Below, in pieces: positions 1 through 10,996 of a stretch of 64,000 nucleotides of DNA. Position 1 is the stretch's first letter. Every line of letters begins with the position of its first letter. This DNA is from Hemerocallis citrina. Lineage: Eukaryota; Streptophyta; Magnoliopsida; Asparagales; Asphodelaceae. Under the pieces are notes generated by a model, which did not search any database, was not told the DNA's origin, and saw only the letters and a program-made list of their open reading frames with translations. The DNA lies in NCBI GenBank assembly GCA_017893485.1, contig CM030360.1:18585971-18649970 (forward strand), in the 5' to 3' direction. The translations under genes were made by a program, and so were the position numbers.

Positions 1-2387
1 GAGTACATTTGTTTCTCTCCAAATAAGGTGGGCAATTTTCTCTAACTTCTAAGTAATATCATGCTAGGTTGTGTGCTAATAATGCTAGAATAGATAGATG
101 AAAATATTGCTCTTTGTTAATACCATGATTAAGGTGAAAATGGAACAAATGTGAAATTGCATGAAATGACTAAGTGAAATTGATTGAATGGTATGTTTGT
201 TGTAGTGATATATTGATATTAATCTAGCATGCTAAATTAGATTAAATGTTTCTCCATGTCGAAATATTTGCCTTTATGGGAAAAGTGCAAATTTAAGAAA
301 TGTGCTTATGCGAAAAAAATACAAATTTGTGTGTTAATCAAAAAGAAAGAAGAAAAACTCTTTAGTTTAATAAACAAGAACTAATTTATGATTGAAAGAA
401 ATCAAGAAAAAATGTCTCCTTGAAAAAAATATTGTTAATAGAACATTAAATGATTTTTTTTCATGTACAATTTTAGGAATATAAAGAGAGGTACTCTATA
501 TGAGAAATGAGAATTTAATGGCTTCAAAAACCCCCAACTTACTGTTTGTTTTGAATCAGGAATTTATTTAGTTTTTAAGAGGAACAAATTACATTTTTTG
601 GAAGAAATGAGTTTTTTAAACAAACTAGAATAACTACAGTCTTGTACAAAACAAATTGGAAATATTTCTCTACGGGTAAGTCACTCTGTCCATTCTGGTC
701 AGTGGGTGCAAATTAAAAACATCACTATACCGAACCTTGGCATAAACTCTTTATTTTTTTTCTTTGAAAACAACCCTATACCGAACCCTGAGTATAAAAG
801 AATTGAGACCCCCTTGTATCACGTGGGCGCCTTGTCCCCTTTGGTCAGTTGCTGCGCCATAGTAACGTTACTATAGACCATGCTGCTGCTGTTGGTGCGG
901 GTTCGAAACTGGCTTCGGCCAAGGTTTTATTTTTGATTTTTTTGGGGAAAATGAATATTTTGAAATGATTTCTTTTGTGAAATTAATTTATAAAAATCAG
1001 GTTAATTACCCTGAGATAAATTTGGACTTATCTAGGAAAAATCTATGGATTGATTAAGAAATTGTTGATCGAAGTTAATGAGATTGAAGCAATATGTATT
1101 TTTCTTCTTTAAGAAAAATTATGTGAGGTTATTTTGAGAATTCGAGATTTAATACAAATGTAGATAATTTCGCTTGGGTTATATAAATGAGATTTTAGAC
1201 TTGTGAATGCAAAGAAAAATTATGAGATTAAATATGTAATTTGAGAAATTGTGAATTGAAATTATCTTGTCTCATTATTGTGAAAAAATAATACATGAAT
1301 TGAAATAAAGAAAATCATGATGACTTATGAAAATATTGATGAGTGTGAATACTTAATTTATGAACATGAAATTAGATTTTGAAATAGAGGGTAGCTAAGT
1401 CAAATTACCGGCAAGTGAATAAATTATATTGAGATGAACTATTGAGATGAAAGACCATGTTGGTTAAATTGTTGATTAAGACCGGTATAGAGGAAAGTGC
1501 TAACTCTAGGGGTTGATTTTATTCATGATTCAAATAATTAAGAACTAGATACATAGCGGTGATGTGACGAAAGTGAGAGAAAAACACGAGTATGAGGACC
1601 ATCGGATTGACGGTGTGAGAGTGATTGACAGATTGCCTGCTTGATGCGTCAAGACACGGCGTGAGCACTACTCCAGAATTATCTTCCTGGTGGCGACGCT
1701 TGTGGGATGTTTGGTGATGACGAGTGGTGCCATCGTTCCACGAAGGAGGCTGAATTTTCCATAGATTGCCTGCATGATGCGTCATGTCAGTGCCTGGGGT
1801 TCCCCTCCAGATTGTCTGGACATGGGCTCGTAGTTCATAGAACATCTAGGATACTTACTGTAGTTACCGTAGTAGTTTAAGTCATGGCGAGGGATTGAAC
1901 CCTATAAAATGAAGAACGATTAAGGGCTTTCCCTCGAACCTATGTAGTATGGGATGCATAGAATCTGAACAAGTGCGCATTAGTGTCATATAACATAACC
2001 ACTGCATTAAGGACTAAGTGCACAGCACAATACGACATCTATAGGATAGTTCCCGTAGTTTTGTTTGTGACAAGTGTGTGTTTTTTAAGTCAAAGAAAAT
2101 TGATGTTTTATATTCTTGCGTCAGTTGAATGAACTGATGAGCCCACAGTTTGTATGCAAGATAAAGAGATTGACAAGATTAAGTATGCATGCTGCTTAAA
2201 GGATGTTTCAAGTGTTGTACATTATATTCTTATAATTATTGTAAATGACTTCTGCTGTTTAAATGTAATTCAAGATGTAACTCTGATGTAATAAAAGTTT
2301 AAATTTTCTTGTAAAATTGTACGAAGAGAAGTGTAAAGATCCTGTGGAACTTCGAATTCGGGTGTATTTGGAATTCAGGGTGTTACA
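1..2387 (+). repeat. 5' LTR of element 1 (partial, left end missing)
   Basis: It aligns along its length with 8422-10996 and ends in TGTTACA (2381-2387), just before the primer site. Against the 3' LTR it lacks about 154 bp near position 327 and a block of about 20 bp near 1070. It contains the motif GATTGCCTGC-N-TGATGCGTCA twice (about 1631 and 1764), conserved in the 3' LTR and in the older relic. A TATAAAAG at 793-800 is present, but the likely promoter is upstream of it, at the position equivalent to 8147. Open frames here are not conserved and are not called. Confidence 0.92.
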
Positions 2388-2390
2388 GAG

Positions 2391-2402
2391 TGGTATCAGA
2401 GC
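2391..2402 (+). other. Primer binding site, tRNA-iMet type
   Basis: TGGTATCAGAGC lies three bases after the LTR end. It is complementary to the 3' end of plant initiator methionine tRNA, the usual minus-strand primer of Ty3/gypsy chromoviruses. Confidence 0.95.
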
Positions 2403-2547
2403 CACGCTTCCAAGTAGTGCATATTTATAAGGAACGACATCCTAGAAGTGGATATTAGAGCGTGTGTTGAGTCTAGATGATTTAAATGTAAGTTACTTAC
2501 ATTTGTGTTGCTCTATGATTTATGCTTCTTCTTCTCCTTTCTCTAAG

Positions 2548-2955
2548 ATGGTAGACCACTTCGACCCAACTGGAGATGATGACTGGCATATTGTTAAGGA
2601 GGATTACTACCCTGGGCAAGCTGATTCAGACGAAGAGGATCCTGAAGAATTCGAAGAGGAATGGCCTGAGTCCTGAGAGATCACTCCACCTCCGGATTCA
2701 TCTGATGATTCATCCGACGAGGAAGAACCAGTTCCGAGTAGTCTCATTGTGGCTTTTCAGAGGCAGGTAGAGGCTCAGAGGGAGATAGCGGAGCTGCTGC
2801 AAGCACAGTGTGCGAAGTGCAAGAAGAGCATTGCCACTCTCAGTCATCGTGTTTGGGAACTCGAGAAGAGGAAAAATATGTACGATGTACTAACGGAGGA
2901 AGTAAAGGAACTACGGGAAGAGCTTCGTGAAGCCAAGAGGAACCATAGGAACTAG
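2548..2955 (+). pseudogene. Extra ORF upstream of gag: acidic N-terminus plus coiled coil, one internal stop
   Basis: Reading from ATG 2548 gives about 135 codons, interrupted only by one TGA at 2674-2676; both halves are in the same frame. The first 60 residues are strongly acidic (runs of D and E, and a DSSDDSSDEEE stretch). The second half is heptad-like, rich in E, L, K and R, with a CAKC pair in the middle, which suggests a coiled coil. It ends at TAG 2953-2955, about 140 bp before the gag ATG, with no overlap. I do not recognise the family. Some plant gypsy elements carry an additional ORF before gag, but a function cannot be assigned. A possible role as a Gag partner or regulatory protein is inference only. 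Confidence 0.6.
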
Positions 2956-3098
2956 ACCATTGTATCTTCTTACTGCTTTCATTTGATGTTAGAAATATTT
3001 TAAATTCGAATGTATAAAGTTTGAAATTCAATGAAATAAAGAGTTGATTTAGATTCATATTTTCTACTTTGAATTTAATGGATCTTTTGCATCAGAAT

Positions 3099-4109
3099 AT
3101 GGCTAGAAGAGGAGCTCAAAATGGATAAGGTCTAGACTTGGAAAGGGAGTTAGCGAGGGTCTATCGGGCGCTCAATTTCGTTGCCATGACTCAGAATCAA
3201 GGGAGGGTGCCTGTGAATCCAGTACCCAAAGCAATCAAACTCGTGGAATCATTCAAACGGATGAAACCACCAGTATTTGAGGGAAAGTCAGACCCTGACG
3301 TGGCTGACAATTGGATCCGACAGATCGAGACTATCTTCGAGGTCTTGGAGACTCCGGAGGGCAGTAAGGTGAAGTTGGCGGCCCTGCAGTTCAAGAAGGA
3401 TGCGGCTGTTTGGTGACAGTCGATGAAGCAGACGATAGGAGATATTATCCTTGGCTGGGAGGAATTCTTGGAGGAATTTTGCAGTCATTATTTTCCATCA
3501 GACGTCCAGGAGAAGAAGGCCAGGAAATTTCTGGCGTTGCAGCAGGACGGCATGTCGGTAAGGGAGTATGAGACAAGATTCAATCAGCTTTCGAGGTATG
3601 CTCCCGAATTGGTGACGGACGAGGCAAAGAAGGCTAAAAAATTTGAGCATTGTTTGAGGCCAAGTCTGAGATCCAGGATGATAGCCTTTGGTATCAGGAG
3701 GTTTGACAAGTTGGTCAAACGAGCTGCAGCCACTGAGGCGGACATGGAGCAGTTCCACGCTATTCAGAATCGGAGGAACAACTAGAATGTGGGGAAGAGG
3801 CCCGCAGTTGCTGGAAATGTCAAGGGACAGCCGCTGGCCCAAAGGTTCAAACCGACTACGGCGAACGCGGTCAGTGTGGCAGGAAGACCCGGGAATGCGT
3901 GGGTGAGACCTCCGATGGTACATTGCTACAACTATGGGGAGACAGGTCACTACCGATCCCAGTGCCCTAAGTTGCAGGATGTCGTTCGAAAGGGACCAAC
4001 TCAGCAGACCGGGAAGAAGCCTTACCAGCAGGGGCGAGTATTTGCCTTGACAGAAGCTGACACTGATGAGGTGGATCATGTCATCACTGGTACGAGGGAG
4101 GATGTTTAA
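3099..4109 (+). pseudogene. gag: gag of element 1 (capsid and nucleocapsid), broken
   Basis: Frame 0 from ATG 3099 (MARRGAQNG) gives a retrotransposon-gag domain: the FKRMKPPVFEGKSDPDVADNW region (about 3258-3315) and YETRFNQLSRYAPELV (about 3570-3620) are typical of plant chromovirus capsid. Stops in the same frame are TAA 3126, TGA 3414, TAG 3783 and TAA 4107. The zinc knuckle near 3923 reads CYNYGETGHYRSQC; the second cysteine of the CCHC box is tyrosine, so zinc binding is probably lost. Gag packages the element RNA in cytoplasmic particles. The frame runs on into protease without a shift, so gag-pol was one ORF originally. Confidence 0.9.
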
Positions 4110-4121
4110 GAGTGTTTTCTG

Positions 4122-4610
4122 TTGTTTCTCTTTCCCACTTTTATAGTGAACTGTTATGTAACGAGTGTGTGTTATGAAACAGGAGAAATTTATTTGAATG
4201 GAAAGAAAGCTGTTGTTTTATTCGATACTGGGTCCTCTCACACTTTTGTATCACCTAAGTTTGTTAAAGTTTTGGGAGTCGAACAGAAAATCTTTCCAAG
4301 CAAGGTTTTAGCAGTAGCTACTCCATCAGGGGAGACTTTAACCACTGATTGGTACTATGCGGACTGGGAGATCGTGATTGGAGATAGAATTTTCGGGATT
4401 AACCTAATCAAGCTGAATGTCTTGGGAGTCGATGTTATCATTGGCATTGATTGGATGTCGGTGTACAGTGCAAGTATCGAGTGCAAGACCAAAAAAGTAA
4501 CTGCGAAGGCTCCAGGTGGACCTGAAGTCACTTTCCAAGGGAAGAAGAGATGTTCAGGCTTGGTTGTTGATATCAGCAAGAAGAGGGATGTTCTTGTAGA
4601 GGTGCAGCAA
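4122..4610 (+). pseudogene. Aspartic protease domain of element 1
   Basis: In the same frame as gag. VVLFDTGSSHTFVS (about 4213-4254) holds the catalytic DTG, and the downstream DVIIGIDWMSVY matches the conserved I-I-G-x-D-W motif near the end of plant gypsy proteases. The catalytic Asp is intact here, unlike in the Tat protease at 47575. The enzyme would have cleaved the Gag-Pol precursor. The segment is open from 4122 until TAG 4773, inside the start of RT. Confidence 0.9.
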
Positions 4611-5960
4611 ATTCCAGTGGTTCGGGATTACCCGACTGTGTTCTTGAAAGATTTTCCTGGGTTACCCCCACATCGTGATGTAGAGTTCAGCATCACTACT
4701 CAGCCAGGGAGTGCACATATTTCCAAGACACTATATAGGATGGCTCCTGTGGAGCAGGATGAGATCAAACGGTAGATTGAGGAACTGATGGAGAAAGGCT
4801 TTATTCGACCGAGTGCGTCGCCTTGGGGAGCACCGGTGCTATTGGTAAAGAAGAAGAATGGTTCGATGTGGATGTGCATCGATTACCGAGAGCTGAATAA
4901 GGTCACTGTTCAGAAAAAGTATCATATTCTACGAATTGATGACCTGTTCGATCGTCTACAAGGAGCAGCTATTTTCTCCAAAATAGATCTTCGATCGGAA
5001 TACCATCATGTTCGAGTAAAAGCTGAAGATGTGCATAAGACTGCGTTCAGAACTCGACGCGGGCATTACGAATTCTTAGTTATGCCGTTTGGAGTGACGA
5101 ATGCACCTGCAATTTTCATGGATATGATGAACAAAGTTCCAAGGCCGTTTATTGATTCGTCGTGGTGTTTATCGACGATATTCTTGTGTACTCCAAGTCG
5201 GAGAAGGAGCACACGAAATATCTGGCAGCAGTTTTGAGGAAGCTTCAGGAGCATGAGTTGTATGCCAAGTTGTCCAAGTGCGATTTCTAGAAATCTGAGG
5301 TGGCATTCCTAGGTCACATCCTTTCTAAGGAGGGAGTGGCAACTGATCCGCAGAAGATAGAGACGGCAAAGGATTGGGCAAGGCCTACTACAGTGAAGGA
5401 AATCAGGAGTTTCTATGGGCTAACGGGATACTACAGGAGGTTCATTCAGGGCTATGCTCAGATAGCCGTGCCACTCACTGGTCTGACCAAGAAGAATGTG
5501 AACTTCAAGTGGACTGAGCAGTGCGAGGTAAACTTTCAGGAGTTGAAAGAGAAGCTGACTATTGTACCTATCTTAGCTTTGCCTAGAGAAGTGGTTGAGT
5601 ATGATGTCTACAGCGATGCTTCACATCGTGGGCTTGGTTGTGTCTTAATGTAAGAAGAAAAAGTGATTGCTTATGGGTCTAGACAACTAAGACCGCATGA
5701 GAAGAATTATTCGACTCATGATCTAGAGTTGGCTGTGATTATCTTTTCCTTAAAGCAATGGATACATTACGCGTATGGTGAGAAGCTAAACATGTACACG
5801 GACCATAAAAGCTAGAAGTACATCTATCAGCAGAAGGATCTAAATCTGAGGCAACAGAGATAGCTGGAAGTACTTGAGAACATTCGTCCTGAGATTAAGT
5901 ACCACCATGGGAAGGATAATCTTGTTGCTGATGCACTTAGCCGCAGGAGCAGTCTAGCTA
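4611..5960 (+). pseudogene. Reverse transcriptase and RNase H of element 1, frameshifted
   Basis: RT starts after [36 protein letters not shown] and [11 protein letters not shown] are RT motifs; the [11 protein letters not shown] active-site box (about 5166) lies in frame 2 after a frameshift near 5150. RNase H follows with YSDASHRGLG (about 5610), [18 protein letters not shown] and the tether end HHGKDNLVADALSRR (about 5905-5945). Stops: TAG 4773, TAG 5288, TAA 5651, TAG 5813 and TAG 5861. The catalytic Asp pairs are still legible, but no complete protein is possible. Confidence 0.92.
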
Positions 5961-5962
5961 GT

Positions 5963-7235
5963 TTGATTACAACTCAGAGGCAGCTTGCAGAGGAGTTGGA
6001 TCAGGCTGGTATTGAAGTTGTTCTGCAATGCTTGGGATCATCTTTAGCTCAGTTAAGTCTCCAACCAATGCTGAATGAAAGGATTATCGCAAGTCAGAAG
6101 GTAGATGCAGAGATTCAGAAGATGAAGGGGCAGGTTGGTGCTGGCAAGTTGTCAGAGTTTCAGATCAGGGATGAAGTGTTGTAGTTTGGAGAGAGGCTAT
6201 GTGTTCCGGATCAAGCAGGATTATGGGAGAGCATTCTTCAGGAGGCACATGCTACTCTTTTGTCAATACATCCTGGGATTACCAAGATGTATAAGGACAT
6301 CAAGCAACATTTCTGGTGGTTAGGTTTGAAGCGGGATGTGGCCGAGTTTGTGGCGAAGTGTGAGATCTGTCAGCAGGTTAAAGCCGAGAATCAGAAACAT
6401 GGAGGTCTATTGCAACCGTTACCTATTCCGGAATGGAAGTGAGATAACATCAGTATGAATTTCATCATAGGCTTACCCAAGAGTTCAAAGGGCAATGATG
6501 CGATTTGGGTTATAGTCGATCGACTAACTAAGTCCGCTCACTTCTTGGCGATGAAACTCACTTCGTCTATGGACAAGTTTGCCGAGCGGTACATTGGAGA
6601 GATCGTCAGACTTTATGGTGTTCCGTTAACCATTGTATCTGGTCGAGATGCGCGGTTTACTTCGCATTTCTGGAGGAGTCTTCAGACAGCCTTGAGTACC
6701 AAGATGGATTTCAGCACTGCTTTTCATTCTCAGACCGATGGGCAGACCGAGAGAGTCAACCGTATTCTTTAGGATATGCTTCAGTGTTGTGTTCTAGATT
6801 TTGGAGGCAGTTGGGAAAGGTATCTGTCTGGTGGAATTTGCCTACAACAAAAGTTTTCAGACTAGTATCGGGATGGCGCCGTACGAAGCTTTGTATTGCA
6901 GGAAGTGCAGAACACCTGTTTGTTGGTTTGAAGTTAGGGAGCGGCAGATGTTTAGGCCTGAGATTGTGCAGCAGAACTCTGAAAAGATCGATCTGATCAT
7001 GAAGAGGTTGGTGGATGCTCAGAGTAGGCAGAAGAGCTATGCAGACAATCGGAGGAGGGACCTTGAGTTTGAGGTTGGTGACTTTGTCTTTCTGAAGGTT
7101 TCACCTAGCAATGGTGTGATTCGCTTCGGCAAAGGCGGGAAGTTATCCCCGAGGTTCATAGGCCCATACAAGATATTGAAGCAGATTGGGAAAACTACTT
7201 ACCGGTTGGAGTTGCTGGAAGAGTTGTCTTAGGTG
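5963..7235 (+). pseudogene. Integrase of element 1, two catalytic Asp lost
   Basis: The zinc-binding HHCC region is readable (HATLLSIHPG then CEICQQ, about 6247-6375). In the core domain the usual MDFI-GLP motif reads MNFIIGLP (about 6455) and the usual SDRDARF reads SGRDARF (about 6638). Both catalytic acidic positions of the DDE triad are therefore replaced, while the Glu in TDGQTERVNRIL (about 6735-6772) remains. Stops at TAG 6182, TGA 6440, TAG 6770 and TAG 7230, with a shift to frame 0 between 6772 and 6800. The residue assignment to the DDE triad follows the family alignment from memory and is likely, not proven. Confidence 0.88.
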
Positions 7236-7492
7236 CACAATGTTTCCATGTGTCTATGCTGAGAAGGTACATTCCAGATCCGAGTCATCATTTGCTCAAA
7301 GTGCCGGAGGGTTTGCAAGTGGATCTGAGTTACATTGAGCTTCCGGTTGAGATTGTCGATCGTCGGGAGAAAGTCTTGAGCAACAAGACGATACCGATGG
7401 TCAAAGTAGTCTTGAGAAAGCAGTTGGTTGAAGAGGCCACTTGGAAATCTGATGAGAGGATGATGAAGGATCACCCTGAGCTCTTTGTTTGA
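7236..7492 (+). pseudogene. Chromodomain at the C-terminus of element 1 Pol
   Basis: Reading frame 2: after VSMLRRYIPDPSH come PVEIVDRREKVLSNKTIPMV and VEEATWKSDERMM, then HPELF and the stop at 7490-7492. The order 'P-V-x-I-x-D-R-R ... VEEATW' is the plant chromovirus chromodomain that follows integrase. Chromodomains of this kind can steer integration to heterochromatin; that role is known for the family and not shown here. Confidence 0.85.
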
Positions 7493-7559
7493 TTTGTATC
7501 TTCTTTCCTTTTCTTTTCTATTTCTTTGTTGTATTCATGTTTTCTCACCCTTAAGTATA
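7493..7559 (+). other. Short 3' untranslated spacer of element 1
   Basis: Pyrimidine-rich sequence between the chromodomain stop and the PPT-proximal hairpin. No gene seen. Confidence 0.5.
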
Positions 7560-7591
7560 GTTCCGAGGACGGAACTATTCTAAGGAGGGAG
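7560..7591 (+). promoter_or_regulatory. PPT-proximal hairpin and polypurine tract of element 1
   Basis: GTTCCG (7560-7565), loop AGGA, CGGAAC (7570-7575) forms a perfect 6-bp stem. It is followed by the polypurine tract AAGGAGGGAG (7582-7591) directly at the LTR start. The same stem and spacing occur at 63679-63710 in a different element. Confidence 0.8.
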
Positions 7592-10500
7592 TGCTATAAC
7601 ACCATGGATTTTCAAATCTTATTTATATTTTGAGTTGTTTAATTTTGCGTACTATACACGTGCAATTTATGCATGCATTTCTCTAAAAATATTTCATAAA
7701 CTAGTAATCCCCATTTATTCTCTTTCGAGAAAGCCTAATTTAATCCTAAGCCTAATTTGTCTCTTTGTAGAACACATTAGTTAATTAATTAATTAAATTA
7801 GTAGAGCCCATGGTCTCTTGGCCCATTAGTAAGCCCATGTAATTTAATTCTTCTTTATTTTAGCCTAACTTGTAGTGTAGACTCAAATAATAGACAATTA
7901 ATTAAACTAGCATGTACAATTTGTAAGTGGGGGACATTAGGGTAGCACGTGCATGTACTAGAGTGTGCAAAGTACACCCTTGAGCATTGGTGGGATTGTG
8001 CATGAGTGGAGAGGGAGAGTGGATCGGATGAAGTGGAGGAGTGGTTATTCCATCTTGGGAAGTTATGGCAACTCCCTAATTCATCTAGGCCCTTGATCCT
8101 TAACCATTTGATCTAATCCTAGCCTTCCATTCTCACTAAAAATTTGTATAAATACCCCCCCCCCCCACCCTTAGTATACTTACACCTAATCTATATCAAA
8201 AGAGAAAGATAAAGAAATACAAATAGAGAGTAAAAGATTGAGATATTAGTGAGTTCAAAAGATTGAGAGTTGCAATTGTGTGTTCTTCATCCCCCTGGTG
8301 GCCGATTTTTCTTCAAGAAGCAAGGGAGGCTCAGGTTTGCTTCAAGGCTAGGAGGAGACGACTCGTGGTGGCTCAAACTAGGAAGAGAAGGCCTCTTTTT
8401 TATCAATCTAGGAGTTCTTAGGAGTACATTTGTTTCTCTCCAAATAAGGTGGGCAATTTTCTCTAACTTCTAAGTAGTATCATGCTAGGTTGTGTGCTAA
8501 TCATGCTAGAATAGATAGATGAAAATATTGCTCTTTGTTAATACCATGATTAAGATGAAAATGGAACATATGTGAAATTTCATGAAATGACTATGTGAAA
8601 TTGATTGAATGGTATGTTTGTTGTTGTGATATTTTGATATTAATCTAGCATGCTAAATTAGAATAAATGTTTCTCCATGTCGAAATATTTGTGTTTATGG
8701 AAAAAGTGCAATTTTAAGAAATGTGCTTATGTGAAAAAATACAAATTGTGAGAATCTCTATATTATCAAAATAAGATTGATTAGTAAATTATGCTTATTT
8801 ATGATTAGTGTGATTGATACTAAATAATTCTAAAATTGTATGTTAATTGTTGACAGAAATGAACATTTTATTATTTAGGCCAAATTCAAAAAGTCATCAA
8901 TTTGTGTGTTAATCAAAAACAAAGAAAAAAAACTCTTTAGTTTAATAAAGAAGAACTAATTTATGATTGAAAGAAATCAAGAAAAAATGTCTCCTTGAAA
9001 AAGAAATTGTTAATAGAACATTATTTGATTTTTTTCATGTACAATTGTAGGAATAAAAAGAGAGGTACTCTATATGAGAAATGAGAATTTAATGGCTTAA
9101 AAAAACCCCCAACTTACTGTTTGTTTTGAATCGGGAATTTATTTAGTTTTTAAGAGGAACAAATTACAGTTTTTGAAGAAATGAGTTTTTTAAACAAACT
9201 AGAATAACTACAGTCTTGTACAAAACAAATTGGAAATATTTCTCTACGGGTGAGTCACTCTGTCCATTCTGGTCAGTGGGTGTAAATTAAAAACGTCACT
9301 ATAATAGGAGGTCATGGGTTCGAATCTTGACATAAACTCTTTATTTTTTTTTCTTTGAAAATAACCCAATACCGAACCCTGAGTATAAAAGAATTGAGAC
9401 CCCCTTGTATCACGTGGACCCCTTGTCCCCTTTGGTCAGCCGCTGCGCCACAGTAACGTTACTGTAGCGCATGCTGCTGCTGTTCGTGTAGGTTCGAAAC
9501 CTGGCTTCGGCCAAGGTTTTATTTTTGACTTTTTTTGTGAAAATGAATATTTTTAAATGATTTCTTTTGTGAAATTAATTTATAAAAATCAGGTTAATTA
9601 TCCTAAGATAATTTTGAACTTATCTAGGAAAACTCTATGGATTGATTAAGAAATTGTAGATCAAAATTAAAGAGATTATAAGGGTATTAATGTGACAATT
9701 GAAGCAATATGTATTTTTCTTCTTTAAATTATGTGAGGTTATTTTGAGAATTCGAGATTTAATACAAATGTGGATAATTTTGCTTGGGTTATATAAATGA
9801 GATTTTAGACTTGTGAATGCAAAGAAAAATTATGAGATTAAATATGTAATTTGAGAAATTGTGAAATGAAATTATCTTGTCTCATTATTGTGAAAAAATA
9901 ATACATGAATTGAAATGAAGAAAATCATGATGACTTATGAAAATATTGATGAGTGTGAATACTTAATTTATGAACATGAAATTAGATTTTGAACTAGAGG
10001 GTAGCTAAGTCCTATTACCGGCAAGTGAATAAATTATTTTGAGATGAACTATTGAGATGAAAGACCAAGTTGGTCATATTGTTGATTAAGACCGGTATAG
10101 AGGAAAGTGCTAACTCTAGGGGTTGATTTTATTCATGATTCAAATAATTAAGAACTAGACACATAGCGGTGATGTGATGAAAGTGAGAGAAAAACACGAG
10201 TATGAGGACCATCGGATTGACGGTGTGAGAGTGATTCACAGATTGCCTGCTTGATACGTCAAGACACGGCGTGAGCACTACTCCAGAATTATCGTCCCGA
10301 TGGCGACGCTTGTAGGATGTTTGGTGATTACGAGTAGTGCCATCATTCCACGACGGAGGCTGAATTGTCCATAGATTGCCTGCATGATGCATCATATCAA
10401 TGATTGGGATTCCCTTCCAGATTGTCTGGACATGGGCTCGTAGTTCATAGAACATCTAGGATACTTACTGTAGTTACCGTAGTAGATTAAGTCATGGTGA

Positions 10501-10996
10501 GGGATTGAATCCTATAAAATGAAGAACAATTAAGGACTTGCCCTCGGACCTATGTAGTATGGGATGCATAGAATCCGAACAAGTGCGCATTAGTGTCATA
10601 TAATATAGCCACTGCATTAAGGACTAAGTGCACAGCACAACACAATATCTATAGGATTGTCCCCATAGTTTTGTTTGTGACATGTGTGTGTTTTCTAAGT
10701 CAGAGAAAATTAATGTTTTATATCCTTGCGTCAGTTGTATGAACTGACGAGCCCACAGTTTCTATGCAGGATAAAGAGATTGACAAGATTAAGTATGCAT
10801 GCTGTTATAGGATGTTTCAAGTGTTGTACATTATATTCTTGTAACTATTGTAATTGACTTTCGTTATTTAAATGTAATACAAGATGTAACTCTGATGTAA
10901 TAAAAGTTTAAATTTTCTTATAAAATTGTACCAAGAGAAGTGTAAAGATCCTGTGGAACTTCGAATTCGGGTGTATTTGGAATTCGGGGTGTTACA
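7592..10996 (+). repeat. Complete 3' LTR of element 1 (3405 bp)
   Basis: It begins TGCTATAACACC after the PPT and ends TGTTACA at 10996, matching the end of the 5' LTR. U3 covers about 7592-8150 with a TATA box at 8147. Downstream, 8748-8900 holds a segment absent from the 5' LTR. The LTR also shows a tRNA-B-box-like GGGTTCGAATC near 9318 and the paired GATGCGTCA motifs near 10250 and 10385. It carries many substitutions relative to the 5' copy, so the insertion is not recent. Confidence 0.93.
8147..8154 (+). promoter_or_regulatory. TATA box of the element 1 LTR promoter
   Basis: TATAAATA followed by a run of 12 C (8155-8166), about 555 bp into the LTR. Placement between a U3-like upstream and a purine-rich leader fits a Pol II LTR promoter, with transcription expected roughly 30 bp downstream. 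Confidence 0.65.

Larger units (their letters stand above)
1..10996 (+). mobile_element. Element 1: degenerate Tekay/Del-like Ty3/gypsy chromovirus, 5' end outside window
   Basis: Order read directly: LTR, primer site, extra ORF, gag, protease, RT, RNase H, integrase, chromodomain, PPT, LTR. Integrase downstream of RNase H makes it Ty3/gypsy, and the C-terminal chromodomain makes it a chromovirus; the long (3.4 kb) LTRs suit Tekay/Del. Window base 1 aligns with base 8422 of the 3' LTR, so about 830 bp of the 5' LTR lie outside. All frames carry stops or shifts, so the copy is dead. It is inserted in an older related LTR that resumes at 10997. The TSD cannot be checked because the left junction is not in the window. 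Confidence 0.93.

Noticed and set aside
3498..4079. 193-codon minus-strand open frame over gag
   Set aside because: Shadow of the gag sequence on the other strand; no independent motif.
9315..9330. tRNA gene or SINE (GGGTTCGAATC box in the element 1 LTR, similar at 11363)
   Set aside because: Only a B-box-like string is present; no A box, cloverleaf or poly-A tail in either place.
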